DNA of 64,000 nucleotides from Hysterangium stoloniferum (Eukaryota; Basidiomycota; Agaricomycetes; Hysterangiales; Hysterangiaceae), in assembly GCA_015178975.1 (NCBI GenBank), contig WHVD01000080.1, positions 310,001 to 374,000 of the forward strand, given 5' to 3'. The notes beneath the pieces were generated by a model, which was given only the letters and a program-made list of their open reading frames with translations, was not told where the DNA came from and ran no database searches. Positions 1 to 12,565 of this stretch are shown here, one piece after another (positions within the stretch are counted from its first letter, which is position 1; the number at the start of each line of letters is the position of its first letter). Position numbers and translations under genes: made by a program.

Positions 1-12
1 GTATCTCCGTTA

Positions 13-1323
13 TTACACCTTATATGAACCCTCCGTCTCTGCGTCGATCATCTATGGAGAAAGAACAGTGTGTCATATAATCGAGGCATCCTCGTAAATC
101 GTCCAACTTACATCAAAGTATGGGCTGCCTACAAACCATCCTGCATGAGGACTGCCAATTTGATCACGACTAGGAACAGGTACAAGGTGAACCAACTCGA
201 TGCAGTCTAGATGGTAAGGATTGAGCTTACGTAAATTCAGCACTCTCATCAGATATCTTAATCGTGGCACAGTTTGTGCCTTGTGCGGCGGCGTCGGCGA
301 GGAGTTGCACATGGCAAGCGTTTTCCAGCCTTGAAGGGGGAAGGGATGAAGTATAAATGATGAGAAGTATAGTTACTTACTTGATGAACCATGCTACGGT
401 CTCCTCGACAGTCTGTCCAACGGTTAAAATACCATGGTTTTGCAGAATCAGAGCCTTTTTCTTCCCAAGATGCTCCACGATTTTCATGCTCTCCTCTTCT
501 GTAATTACAACGCCACCGAAGTCCGGGTAGAGGGCATGATCTTTGTAAAACACGCATACATCCTGGTTTGTGATATCTAGCACGGCGTGCGATTGTCGAA
601 ACGCGTTTTTAGAAAACAAATGGAGTGTTTACCCAATGTCTTCCCCAGAGTGCTAAAAGCCCTCCCATAGATCGAGTGAGAATGCGCAGCCGCATCGACA
701 TCGGGTCTGGCGGCATGAATTGCAGCATGGATACAGTATGCAGCACGGTTATAGATTTGACGACCAGCTGCGCGATAGGTCAGCAAAATGCAACGGGACC
801 GTTTAGCTAGAAAATTGACGTTTTCCACCCTCGAGTATCTTGCCTTTATGATCAATAAGTAAGAGGTCTGACACTGTCATCAATCCAAAAGCTACGCCAA
901 AAGGGTTAACCCTGCCAACAACCAATTAATCGTGTGCGATATACGAATTTATGTACATGCCAAAAGTGACTATGATTGCCTGGGTCGCGAACGGTGATAT
1001 GTCCAGCTACACCTAAATTCATCATATTCGATATCAGGTGTATGAACCGGGGGTGAATGATACCTATTGACCTTCATCAAGGCCGTATTTGGCAAAGATC
1101 CTGTACAGTGTCTGAGAGATGGTGCATCAGGTTCAATTATCACTAGTTACCTGAACGCGCAGGCTAATCGTTCCTTCACATGCCGGCGTTTCTCTTCGAC
1201 AGTGGCAAAAGTTGGTAAAGGTGGACGCTCGAACTTTGCAGCTGATGATTCAGTTGCCAGAGGTACTTGCTCTTGGGATTTCTGAGCACTTGCAGTCTGA
1301 GAAGTCATGCTTTGAGCGGACAT
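13..1323 (-). CDS. Class II aldolase/adducin-family protein, 9 exons
   Basis: Exons read on the minus strand: 1323-1151, 1100-1072, 1012-961, 911-820, 767-633, 576-381, 329-231, 151-112 and 51-13. They sum to 855 nt, giving 284 residues and a stop, usual for fungal members. Family motifs appear in order: AFRIFAKYG, then VAGHITVRDP, HFWVNPFG, ARPDVDAAAHSHSIYGRAFS with the His-x-His metal ligands, DHALYPDFGG, and ILQNHGILTVG with a third ligand-type His. Members bind a divalent metal and act on small hydroxy-carbonyl substrates; the fungal ones are mostly uncharacterised, so the substrate is unknown. I chose ATG 1323 because the sequence upstream to 1386 is not family-like. The intron at 912-960 is GC-AG if HFWVNPFG is to stay in frame. 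The 5' end lies 181 bp from the next gene's stop. Confidence 0.9.
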
Positions 1324-1504
1324 GGTGGGAAGTTGCAGCCGAGAAATAAAAAACGTGCATTGGTCACATTGTGGAGCTATGTCCAATCCATGGTCAATTT
1401 TGACCCTCGTTCAGATTTAGTTCAAATCTACTCACGCCTAATGGACATGTGGTATAAATTACATGGTACAGCCTGATAAACTCAAACCAGATTCTATAAT
1501 ACAT

Positions 1505-3231
1505 TCAGTATGTCGTCGAATCTCTGAGTCTCCACTTCTTAATGGCCCTAGACCATAAGAAACCACGCGAAACTCCTTCATCATTCTTCCCTTCTGAAGC
1601 CTGTACTTGACTTGGTGGCGTTGTCTCCCTATTACTCCCGTCATCACTCATTCTTCGCAACACCGGAAAGCCGAATTCTCCACCAGACCATCCAGGAAAC
1701 CGGCCAAGGTGACGGCCATTTTCAAGTTGTATCTGCAGTTGAATTTGCTGCTGTTCTACCGCCTGAACGCGTTCTGCACGAACGTGTGCTTGTCTTATGG
1801 AGCACCATGCTCTTTGTGCAGCCGCGATGAAGGCATTTGCGCTACCTGGCCCAATTTGGACTGTCGAGGACACATCGGGCGATGACGAGGTTGCGGATAC
1901 AGTTGGGATTGAACTAACAGCAGTAAGCTCAATGGCTTCAGAAGTAGGTGATGTCTGTTGGAGTTGAGTTATAGATTTGGGTTCCGTTCCGCTGGTCCGA
2001 CGCCGTGAAAGAGTGACACAAGCATTTGATCGCCAACGATCCAGGCGGGCTATGGGACTTTCAGTCACACCAACAGCCTCGCCTTCCTGGGCAGAGCTGG
2101 CATGCTTGCGTTTCTTGCGCTTGTCACGTTTTTTCGCCTTCCTGCCCCGTTTTTCCATATCGAATTCCCTAGAGGCAATACCGCTTGAACTACCGACCCA
2201 CCACCACCAGCCGAGGAAGCTCTGCCAAAGAACAACGACCCAAAGCAATGACGGAAGCCATACAAATGGCGACTTGCTGAAGACATTGAGAAAATTCAAC
2301 CCGGTACTAACGCATGCAAGAAGTAATGCCCCAGCACCAAATGCTGCGGTAGCTCCATCTGTACGCCATGCGCTGTCACGGTTGACTAGAAACCCCCAAA
2401 TGAGGAGTGATAGCGTAAAGAGGAATGATAATGTCAGGTTGCAGATCTTGCGAGCAGCATCGATGATATCAAAGAGTTGTCGCTGCTGTGAAGTCATGGT
2501 AAATATGTCTCTCGTCGTTGTGTTGGCTGCTGCATCATCGTTCCCGACATTGGAATACGTTGTAACGGGTAATAATGTCATAAGACTTGCTACGATAGCA
2601 AGCGGACCTAAGAGTAGGAAAACAAGTCTTGCCTCAAGCCTGGATGGATATAGTAGGGTAAGGAATTGTATATGCGTCATCTACGTTCACCGATCAACAG
2701 TAGAATAGGACGGTAAACAACACGACTGACTGATACTAGGGCAGACGTGGCAGCCTCCATGACATACCAGATAGCTATCTCCGGAATATCCCAAGAAGTG
2801 AGTAGGGGTACATCAATAGCGATGTATTCAAACATGTATGGCCATTCTTTACTCTTTTGTGAGAGCGCTGTGAGCACAACATAAAGGATTGCGATGGTAT
2901 TTATGAGGAGGGTGCATGTGCCTGTAAATTGGAGGGTCCAATTGATGCGAGCGAGAGGCCAGTGATATTGCCATGTGAAGCACAGTTGTATTAGAAGAGT
3001 GGTAGTTAAAGTAAGGACAATCCCAGTTATGAGAAGTTGGATAGGAAGAGAACGGGCGAAGTGGGGCTGAAAAAAGAGAAAGGGATCAGAGGTAACAGCA
3101 GTAGTATTACTGAGAAGAGATGAGTGTCAATGAGAGTGATACCGGAGGAAATCTTACTTCTGAGCGACTACATATTGTAAATGAAAGACGAGGAATGAGC
3201 CTAATGTTTTAAGGACTCGACCGAATGTCAT
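1505..3231 (-). CDS. Seven-transmembrane protein of unknown function, 3 exons
   Basis: Exons 3231-3158, 3109-2737 and 2680-1505 (introns of 48 and 56 nt, GT-AG) sum to 1623 nt, or 540 residues. Residues 1-24 read as a signal peptide ending VVAQ, followed by a short N-glycosylatable stretch (NNTT). Seven hydrophobic segments follow, starting near residues 46, 83, 130, 165, 230, 262 and 290; the last runs into a tryptophan-rich stretch (FLGWWWWVG). About 225 residues of hydrophilic tail come next, with a basic cluster (KRGRKAKKRDKRKKRK) and Ser/Thr/Gln-rich sequence, so the tail is probably cytoplasmic. The topology resembles a receptor, but I see no motif of a named GPCR or channel family. Fungal lineage-specific orphan 7-TM proteins are common. 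The splice joins restore frame exactly, which supports the model. Confidence 0.75.
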
Positions 3232-5110
3232 CGACAAGTCGCTAGGTCATGTACAAGATCAAAATGCTTCCGCAAGACTCCTGTCACACATGTCACGTCA
3301 CGTACGTTAACTAATGAACATCAAGTGATAAAGTGAGGAGCATATACAAAATATTATGTTTGACAATACCACCAATTCCTTCTCATACATGTAGTCGGAA
3401 TTCCATGTAATTCAAAGAGCCTGGCTTTCCATAGCTGGTCTGTATTATCAAATTACAAGAAATACAACGTGTTACACCATACATATGAATGCACTGGCTA
3501 ATTTTGAAATATCGAAAAAGTGACAATACCACCGGGAAAAAACGGGGGATAAAAAAATTATCTAAGGGTATAATGATATGGTACGCATATTCTGATATCG
3601 AGATATGCGTGGTAAAAGGGGCAATCAGGATGAAGTTATGAAATCGAAATGGTCATCGAGTGGGTAAGGCCCATCCGCTGATATGGTGACACAGCACTAC
3701 AGCCTACAAAAAAGATTATTATGTCTCTGCCCAACTAGCAGAAGAGACGAAGCATACGACAATCTAATAACAACTGCGAAGGAAGCAAGCCCGGTCTTCA
3801 ACCTCCCTAGCGAGTGTTTCTTTTGATTCAACTGGAGCAGCTGAAGCTCCTTGGACTGCAAAAAAAAATCAACGACAGTCTGAAAACATGGAGAAAGCGA
3901 CGCATACTAGAAGCGAGAAACAAGGCAAGGAGCATGACATAGAAAAAGGTGATGCTGCTTCGGTGAGGCATGACAGCTTATAATTGTCGAGGATGGTTTC
4001 GCTGGGAGAGGATATTGGGAAAGTCCTGTGTGGAAGAGGGGTGTAAGTCAAAAGTCGAAACTGATGATGGGATTGAACCGTACAACCTCGAAGCCTTTAT
4101 AGATTTAATGCTGAGAGTTTCAATTGCAATATCGGGTCTGCTACTGCGATATCGGGTTCGGTTATTCCAATGAAAGGGAGTTCGATCTCTTCTTTCCTTT
4201 CGGATAAACAAACAGATAATCCGTGGGAGGAGAGTACTTGATCCTGTGGGAGGGAGGAGATCGCTTGGTCCTATGGGAGGAGAGTACTTGGTCCCAACAT
4301 GGCAATTGCCTTTGGGGGAACGAAGGGAATGACAAGGAAGGATAGACCTAGTAGATCCGAGTTGGATCAGTGGTTTATGTGGTTCAACGAAGCGCGAATC
4401 CCCGATGTACATGCCTCACGGCATCCCCTCATTCAGGGCTATTTTAGCGTGAGAGAGGATGAGAAAGGTGTTTCGTGCAACGTTTAAACAAAGTTAAAAT
4501 TATCTCCTCAAAGGGAGATAAGGTGTAAGTTACCTGTTTGCCACGATATTCACCAGCAGCCGATCCATGAAAGGATGCGTGGGTTATGCTCAAGAGAATT
4601 AGGTGACGCCATGCGAAACCAGGGGTCGATAACTCCATGAATTGAACCATCGCAGTTCTTTCAGCATGGTGCCCATCGTCAACTATACTCCTATGTCTCG
4701 TCGCCTTGGCTTCGTCGGCGGCTGAAATCAGAAACGGGTCTTTTATAGATCGTATAGCTACAAAGGCGAGTGGCTTCAATGGGAGGACTCTAAATATATA
4801 TATGGCAAACCTTCCCAAATAAAAGTCTCAACTCTTACCTGGCCTGTCTGCCGCAGAACAAGGTATGTCACGACCGGAACCTTTAATACTAGTCCACACA
4901 CAAGAACTTCTCCCGGAGGAATTCCCTTCAATTAAATTTTCAGTCGTGTTTCAACATGTAAAAGGCATCCAATTCAACAGATACACAATAATACAATACA
5001 AAAGCTGAACACAAGGGACACAATCTTGATACATGGTAGTACATACACCTAACAATCTTATGAACGAGAACCCTGTTGTAAGGATAAGTCTGCCTATTTT
5101 GTATTAAGCA
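3232..5110. other. Intergenic, no supported gene
   Basis: These 1.9 kb separate the promoter side of the 7-TM gene from the 3' end of the zinc-finger gene. Open frames on the minus strand at 4818-4444 and 4412-3978 have no recognisable domain, no convincing splice partners and unconvincing amino-acid composition. A tRNA-3'-half-like stretch occurs near 4040-4100 (minus). I see no repeat shared with the rest of the window. Confidence 0.5.
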
Positions 5111-6941
5111 CTACCGACGACCAATCGCATCCTCGCCTGGCTCAAAGATAGGCTCCACAGCTTCAAATTTTCTTCCAGATATGGTTTTCTGAGCATCCAA
5201 TATACTTTGTACTGGACTGGTGATGATTGAAAATAAGTTAGTGAGGTGTTTTAAAATGATCGGAGAAAAACCACCATATTACTCACGCATAACGCATTGC
5301 GTATCCGTCTTTTGGTGTTTTACCAAGAGATCCATGCGGGAATATGGCATAAAACAGTAACGACAGAGGAGGTGGGCATTATATACCCCCCCCGACCAGT
5401 TCGAGTGTCTCTCCATGTGTCGATCTAGGCTCTTCGGGAGCACCCAAGTTCCACACTTAGGACAAGATATCTTGCTCCTTTGGTCCTGCCCTGTGCTTGA
5501 GATAGACTTGGGTAGCTTCCTAGCTCTGCGAGTTTTTCTCCCCCGTATCTCCTCAACAAGAGTGAGTTTGTCGCCGGGGATCCAAGGACCAAGGGGTAGC
5601 CCCGGCGGCCGATCGAAGGCACGCCTCGGTCGCCTTTGTTCACCCAGGGGACCATTAACATCATATCTATCAATTTCCTCTGGTGCAATAGCCTCAGATG
5701 ATTCGTTGGGACGTCCATTGATAAATGGCGAAGAGAATAACTCCAAGTCTGATTTTTGACTGCTCGGACTACGTATATTCACTTGTTAGTAAGCATTCGA
5801 TGGCGTTGAATAGGAAGGATCTAACGGTGTCCTGTTTTCAGACGTATACAAGTATTTATTGTAGTCCCCTGGGCCATTGGAGGGGGTTGACCACTCTTGG
5901 ACGGTGGAGTAGGCATCAACATGCCTTGAACTAAACGGATCATTAAGCCACAAATCCGAATACGATTCGGAGAATCTGGCATTTAGTTAGTGATGACCTA
6001 ATCCATGGATGCAGATGCCGCTTACGAAGTGGAGGGCTGCGGTGGATTGTCAACTCTGAAATAGAAATTAAACAGAGACCGATCATAAATAGTTATCAAT
6101 TGTGCATACCTGCCAGCCGAATGAGAACAATCCTGGTTGGTGAATGGTAGGCAATGTTGCTCTGGGAGTAGTGATGAATATGTACTAATGGAACTAAACG
6201 ACTCGCCTTCTCGAGCGGGCCAACTGCTGGAGGGCATCGAATTTGATGCACTGAGAACTTGGTATTGTTCACTAAGGTTGACTTGTTCCGCGGGTTGGGG
6301 ATGAAATAACATCATTCCATTATCTGATGAATAAGGCTCATCACAATGATCTGAGCTAGTATCACTGGTGGCAAGAAACTGAAAGGTCCCTGATTCAATA
6401 TATTGGGAGCTTAGTGGAACATTATTAGAGCCCTCTTGCAAAGACCCTTCTGTGGCTGCAGTGTCATACGGAGTGGTTGGACGGAATGGATCTTGGGAGG
6501 TTTGAGGATAGGATATATACGTCTCCAGCTCAGATAGATGCGTAGGCAGATGTCTATTATCCCAGAAAAGTAAATATCATTAATCACACGGACCACGGGG
6601 AGCCTGGATGCTTACACGGTAGATGACGCGTGAGAGCTTGTTTCTAGATAGAAAATCAATCGCTGCTCAAAATCATCCAGGATGTCGTGCCATGCGGGAT
6701 TCAACCATCGCATCAACTTGGCTTTTGCCATTTTAACGAAATGCGTCTCTTTCTGAAGCTCTGATCCCAGTGAACTTTGACTAGGAGATAGAATCATGCG
6801 TGAAGTTATGTCGACAAGAAGTTTGAAGGCTAGGTTTTTGTTATCCTCCGTCGGGAGGATATCATACAGCCTTAGAAGCCAATCCTGATAATTACTAGAA
6901 GGAGTCGCGCATGGCGGAAGTGATGGATTAGGATCCAACAT
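5111..6941 (-). CDS. C2H2-type zinc-finger protein, 6 exons
   Basis: Exons 6941-6616, 6553-6110, 6055-6026, 5975-5850, 5768-5283 and 5216-5111 sum to 1518 nt, or 505 residues. Residues 1-109 form a predicted helical N-terminal region. The middle is Ser/Gln/Pro-rich and low in complexity, as in fungal activation regions. Near residue 411 a C2H2 unit starts CPKCGTWVLPKSLDRHMERH; near 444 a second Cys-x2-Cys unit (CRYCFMPYSRMDLLVKH) ends in a Cys-type last ligand (DTQC). A short acidic tail closes the protein. Exon 3 is only 30 nt and the splice phases are consistent throughout. A sequence-specific DNA-binding regulator is the natural inference, but the target is unknown. The alternative 3' splice choices for exon 6 are less certain than the rest. 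Confidence 0.75.
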
Positions 6942-7698
6942 GTAAGAGAAACAAGAGGGCAGTTCAATGGGCCAAATTGTAAAGAATCTCCCTGAGAGTG
7001 GGTGGCAAGAGTGTGAGACGATGAAGGGCTGAGGAAGGGCTGTGGGTCTATGAATCAGTAAGGGCCACGAGGCAGAAATTCTCGTCTGAATCCGGCGAAT
7101 CTGGCAGGTTCTTGTGGCCTCTTCGCGCTTTTGTTATATGTACCTGCCAGTTTTTTCTTGGTTTGATCGAGTGGGCGTATACATAAATTATATATGTAGT
7201 TTGTTGGAATGTACATAAAAGTTATCGGCCTATTGGCATCGCTCTTTGTGCGCTCTATTTCTCTCAGACAACATCAGCCAAGCCGTCGACCCAACAATTC
7301 ATCCATTTAAGCCACGCACCATGATCGATCTTTAGCGTCACTGTTCCATTTCAGTTGTACTTAATAAGATCCATTGCTTGGGAGCAATTGGTCAGAAAGT
7401 CATCACTGTTGTGACGAGCTTGTCCAAACGGTAGTACGGACCTGTAGCCGAAACCCAGCTGGGCACCTCATGATCAGGGATGTTTTGGGCATTTGCCACC
7501 TTCTAAGTTCCTAGTTCCGTCCAGCTGGCATATATCTTTATGAGCTTTCAGGTCCATCACTACTCTCCCAGTGCCTCACGAGAGAGAACTTGCCAATTCA
7601 CCCAATTCGGGTTTTCGATATTCTGTCAGGAGTCGCATTATTCTACACCAATCAAAAAACGGTGTTTGGGACCATTATGATAATTTTCGAAGCTAAAC
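6942..7698. other. Intergenic, promoter side of the zinc-finger gene
   Basis: No gene-like open frame or RNA gene is visible. The short frame starting at 7590 runs directly into the tandem repeat and is not supported as a gene. Confidence 0.5.
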
Positions 7699-8331
7699 GG
7701 AGAGAAGGAGTTAGAGGATGGATTAGAGTCCAGTGGCCAAGGGATGTAAAAGGTGGTCAGTCTGATCTTTTCATTACTCAGTAAAGTAGAATACTAATCA
7801 ATGTCGAATTTCAAAGGAGGGCTAAAACTGCATGCAAACCGCTTGGGTCAAGAGCTACCAGGAAAAGAGAGAGTAGGCTGTGACTCTTGGGAAACTGCAA
7901 GCGACAACAGGAGAGAAGGAGTTGGAAGATGGATTAGAGTCCAGTGGCCAAGAGATGGAACAGGTGGTCAGTCCGATCTTTTTATTACTCAATAAGGTAG
8001 AATACTAATCAATGTCGAATTTCAAAGGAGGGCTAAAACTGCATGCAAACCGCTTGGGTCAAGAGCTACCAGGAAAAGAAAGAGTAGGCTGTGACTCTTG
8101 GAAAATTGCAAGCGACAACAGGAGAGAAGGAGTTAGAGGATGGATTAGAGTCCAGTGGCCAAGAGATGTAAAAGGTGGCCAGTCCGATCTTTTCATTACC
8201 CAGTAAGGTAGAATACTAATCAATGTCGAGTTTCAAAGGAGGGCTAAAACTGCATGCAAACCGCTTGGGTCAAGAGCTACCAGGAAAAGAAAGAGTAGGC
8301 TGTGACTCTTGGGAAATTGCAAGCGACAACA
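7699..8331. repeat. Tandem repeat, 211-bp unit, three copies
   Basis: Three nearly identical units start at about 7699, 7910 and 8121, each opening with a GGAGAGAAGGAGTT-like stretch and closing with TGCAAGCGACAACA. The phase is exact (7801, 8012 and 8223 are equivalent points). Each unit contains a 64-codon open frame on the plus strand, but 211 is not a multiple of three, so the frames restart in each unit rather than forming one protein. The third copy ends at AGCAGATAAGG, where the similarity stops. No related sequence occurs elsewhere in the window. Confidence 0.85.
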
Positions 8332-9809
8332 GCAGATAAGGCCCCAAGTCTGCTTCGCAGAAAAATAAACAGACACATGATGAACCGGCTAGATACTCGT
8401 CGAAATACAACGTTCAAGCACAGTGGACTCCCAACTAGATAGTGGGCTTGAAAGATGGCACCTGAGAAAGCCTTTTATCCCAACAGTTGAGCATGCTACC
8501 CAAGTTTTCAAGACAAAACCATGAAGACATATATGGCGAGCATTTCCATTTTCAAATCTAAAGAAACAAAACAGACTTCCTCACATAGCCATTTTACCAG
8601 GTGACCCCCATACGTAAGAAACCTGGATACATTCTGTTACTGGAGTAGTTCCGATGAAACTCATGCCTTGGCAGCTGGTGGACCGACCAAAGAATAGATA
8701 TATCGGTGAGGAATGACATCAAAATCGATGCAACTATGTCTAAATGTAAAAGGCTATGGTGATGATCACCCCCGCGGGCCGCCAAGCAGGAAGAGCCTGA
8801 GGTGGGTTTTTAGGTGCGATAGGATTGTCGCCCCCTCAAGAGAATGCATCAGTACGTTTACTACCGCGCTAAACTACAAAGTTTCGGCCTCCGATTTGGG
8901 TTGTTCGCTAGGCATGATCAACCCTTCTTCCTAGGCTTGAACATTTATCTACTAGTAGGGGCTCGGTACTAAGTACTGTTTCGACATCAACCCCCCCCGT
9001 TTTATGTAGGAGGAGTGGTGCCTTCCTTTTTCGCTTCTTCATTGCTCTCCACCAAAATATCTGCAGGTTTCCAAAGTCTTGCTTGCCAACCCAGGTTTCT
9101 CAGAAGAGCCTTTAAAAGTCGATTAGCTGGCTCGCTTTGAACCCTTACCGACTTTATGACGATTTTATCATGTTCCCGTGATAAACTGGCCCATTAATTC
9201 AAGGGGTATCAATGCATTATAGTATATAAGTTGGGGGACAAATCTCGTATCGAGATTTGGTATGTCTACATCTACACATGTGTGGTGATTCCCGGTTCTT
9301 ACGGCTAACAAGACCAACCTTGTAGGATTATCTGATTTCCATTTTTTACTCTAAAGGTATGCTTATAAAATAAGATCTCCTCCCGATGTACTTCATACAA
9401 TTGGCCTTAGTTTGAATTCCAATGTTGACCTAGTTCGGTCTTTAATGGGTATGTACAAGTGGCCGGCCGCCTCCATATTCATTTTATAAGGTTCGCCAAT
9501 TATAGGGGTCGAGATCGTCATAAATGAAGTGACCTGACTTGCTAAGCACCCCAGTTTCTAGGTATCACGCCAGCATTCGACTAGTGGCATTGATAACAAG
9601 ACATTTAATCAGGTATATCACATGCTTTTTTTTTTTTTGAAAAGCGATCATACTACCTTGATAAGCAGCACTCATAAACCTCAAAATGATCTTATCGAGT
9701 GTGGTGCAAATCTCCGGCTATCCCTCGTATAAATGTCTACCAACACATGCGCACTAAACCATCAATCTCCTCCGTATCCTATCATCTGTTACCACCTGGT
9801 CTAGCTGGA
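8332..9809. other. Intergenic, nothing recognised
   Basis: About 1.5 kb between the 211-bp repeat and the 3' end of the lactate dehydrogenase gene. A run of T residues lies near 9628-9639. Short open frames at 8594-8785 and 8713-8934 overlap on opposite strands and show no domain. Confidence 0.5.
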
Positions 9810-12212
9810 TTATAGCTTCGCTTTGAGATTCTTGAGCCGCGCAACTTGCATGCTTTCGTCTGCAGCAGTTTCAGTCACTCCCGCGGAAGATTGTAAAAAA
9901 CTTACAGTTATTATCGTATAGACGATCGTCTGGTACGGGGACTACATGTGAGGAAATGGAGCGGGTGTCAACCATACTGGGTATGATATCATTGAGCGTT
10001 ATGGCCCCAACAAGTCGCATATTCATCTCGAATTCGTCCTGTTGTTATTTGATGTGAGTGTCATAAACTAATAGGGCAATTGGGATATTTGATGTCCTCA
10101 CATGCAAGATGGACAAGGCGTGCTCGACACCTTCTTGACCATATGCTGAGAATGCATAAAGGAACGGGCGGCCTATTCCCACTATAAATCAGATGATAAG
10201 TTTCGCATTGCAGCCAAGAGTACGAAGCAAATCTTCACCTGCTGTCGCGCCTAATGCTATTGCCTTCAGGACATCAGTCGCACGTCTCACACCACCATCG
10301 ACAAAAATTTGGAAGTTTGGGTTGGGCAGTGTCATCCCAAGCTCACTCTTAAGCTTTGCTACTACGTCTATGAGGACTTCAATGCCGGCAGGAGCGAAAT
10401 CGAGCTGTCGACCTCCATGGTTCGATAAAACAATGCCCTGCACTCCTGCGTTGGCGGCAAGGATGGCATCCTTTGAAGAATAAGTCGACTAAATGAGCGC
10501 AATAGATACGACTGGCTACATACCTCCCATGTTTGGACACCTTTCAAGATGATGGGCACTGAGAGAGAGAAAGGACGCCGTGATCAGTCGGGCAAGGTAC
10601 CTGCGGCTCAAGTTCTATCTTACTTTTGGTAATGCTTTTGAACCATTCCAGGTCAGACCAACATAGTCCCGGGTCTATGAATGTCTAGAAGTCTAATCTA
10701 TCAGAAATAATAAGGTACTTGCTCCGAATAAACGCACGCTAATCGCCCTTGCGGCTCCCTGATTTCTTTCAATGTCTTTCCCCTCCTTTGTTTGTTCATT
10801 CGGCGCCTCATCTTCGAATTTCATCCGCATATCCTATGGAAAATAAAAAATTGGTCTTCATTTTGTCCCGAATAAAAGCAGAGATACTTTTTCTCGACGT
10901 CCCAGTTGCGGCGCGTCCACGGTGATAAATAGACCTTTAATACCTCGCTTCTCTGCGTGTTGGACGAATTCCTTCGTGCGTGCACGATCTTTATTGACGT
11001 AAAGTTGCAGGAATTGTGACTGATCGGGAATGGCAGCATCGACGAGCTCGTCGAATGAACAGGATGCAAGGGTGGGAATCTGGTGACAATGTAAGTTCTG
11101 GGTCCCGCAATATGTACCAATTCGGAAAAGAAACCATTTGTATAATGCCATGTTTAGCCGCTGCTCTCGTCAAGTTTAGTTCACCGTCTGGATGGCCTAG
11201 TTTCCCCAAAGCAGTTGCTGTCTACAAGATGTATGTACTTTAACCGCGGCAAATCACCATAGATGTTATACGTACGATATATATTGGCATGCTACTTTTC
11301 TGACCCAATATAGTTGTAGAAAAATCTACGTGGGTAACATCTCGGAGGACGCGTGGACGAAACCATATCCTGTTTAATGTATCCGTTAAACATAAGTCTT
11401 GGAATATCGGGTGGTGAATGTATCGAACCTGTGATAAGCGGCATGATTCTCCCGCAGTGTGATTTCATCATCTGCGGCAGATGAGTAATATGCCCAAGCC
11501 TTCTCAGGCATGACCAATTTGGCAATAGCCTATTTCGCAGTATTCCAGAGTGGTTTGAATGGTCGAAAATATTACACACCTCGAAATCATGTAGATTTAT
11601 AATTTCACCGAGATGGGGACGTAAGTTTACACGAGCTTGGCGTTCTTTCTCCTCCACCGTTATTTCCTTCACGACCTTCTTTACCGTATTTATGTCTATT
11701 TTCCCAAGGCTAGAAAGCGTTGAACTATAGCGTCCCTCACATAAAAAGGTATATACATACTGTTTATCTTTCGGTAGATTTTTTGTGATGGCATCTGGAG
11801 GATGTATAGGGTCATACTCATCACTAGGTCAGGGGGTTGATGTTCATTGACTTGAAGTCGTTGAGCAAGGAATGACTCACGTAGCGTCCTTCCCAGCATA
11901 CTTGAGTATTATTTTGCTGCCGCCTGACATAGAGAGCCTACTTAGTGCGCCTCCGAGCTAAGATATGAGACTCGCCTGGATGATCTAGAAAGCACTATAT
12001 CCATGTATACAAATGTCGATAATGCTAATTTTGAAAGGCATACCATCCAGGAATTCAGTAACATCATAGACGTGTCCTGTGGTCACCTATGTTATTATTT
12101 TGAGAAATTACAATATAAATATGCTTCGCTGACCATGTACAATTATCCAACAACTATCTCTTGTGTTGTGCTTAGCTACAACGTCGCCTGATATGAGACT
12201 CTCTACAGGCAT
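9810..12212 (-). CDS. Flavocytochrome b2-type L-lactate dehydrogenase, 17 exons
   Basis: This FMN enzyme oxidises L-2-hydroxy acids such as lactate to the keto acid and passes electrons via a b5 haem to cytochrome c. Seventeen exons from 12212 down to 9810 sum to 1518 nt, or 505 residues. Residues 1-80 are a cytochrome b5 domain: [18 protein letters not shown], haem ligand HPGG, and a second haem His in EYDPIHPPD. The FMN-dependent alpha-hydroxyacid dehydrogenase barrel follows, with [39 protein letters not shown] (FMN-contacting Lys), SNHGGRQLD (catalytic His), [20 protein letters not shown] and a closing [11 protein letters not shown]. Exon 3 (11984-11976) is only 9 nt and is followed by an intron that must be GC-AG to give HPGGS. 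No mitochondrial presequence is obvious at the chosen ATG, so the location is uncertain. Confidence 0.92.
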
Positions 12213-12565
12213 AGCAATACTAGTTTTGTGAAGCGTGTGAGGTAAGTATTAGCTTAAGCTCGAAGAGGCTTGAGACAGTCCAAATGTTCGTGTGCATTTT
12301 AAACCATTTGGCATTCCGCAATTCCGGTACACACAGTCACAAGGTGACACATGACATTGCTAATTAGCCAAAATAGAGTAGCTAGTTACAGCAGTTTGCA
12401 TTACGTAAGGCGCGCGCTAGAATACCTGGAAATTTTGTGTGAAAATTGCGAACCTCATAGCTGTTTCAAATGTTGACCGATCACCTTGTAACTTTGTATA
12501 TATAATTTAATTTATATGTAGTGAATTATCATGTTACAACTCCAAATTTTGACCTGTAGCATATT
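12213..12565. other. Promoter-side intergenic of the dehydrogenase
   Basis: AT-rich sequence between the start of the lactate dehydrogenase gene and the first repeat block. No gene, RNA or repeat is recognised. Confidence 0.5.

Noticed and set aside
4040-4110. Possible tRNA on the minus strand (GGTTCAATCCC followed by a T-run)
   Set aside because: The T-stem does not pair, no A box is found at the right distance, and no acceptor partner is present.
3978-4412. 144-codon open frame on the minus strand
   Set aside because: Composition is unlike a protein, there is no domain, and it overlaps open frames on the other strand.
4444-4818. Open frame with a hydrophobic stretch and a GTAACT donor, possibly a secreted protein
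   Set aside because: The following acceptor leads straight to a stop, there is no family resemblance, and the upstream exon is unclear.
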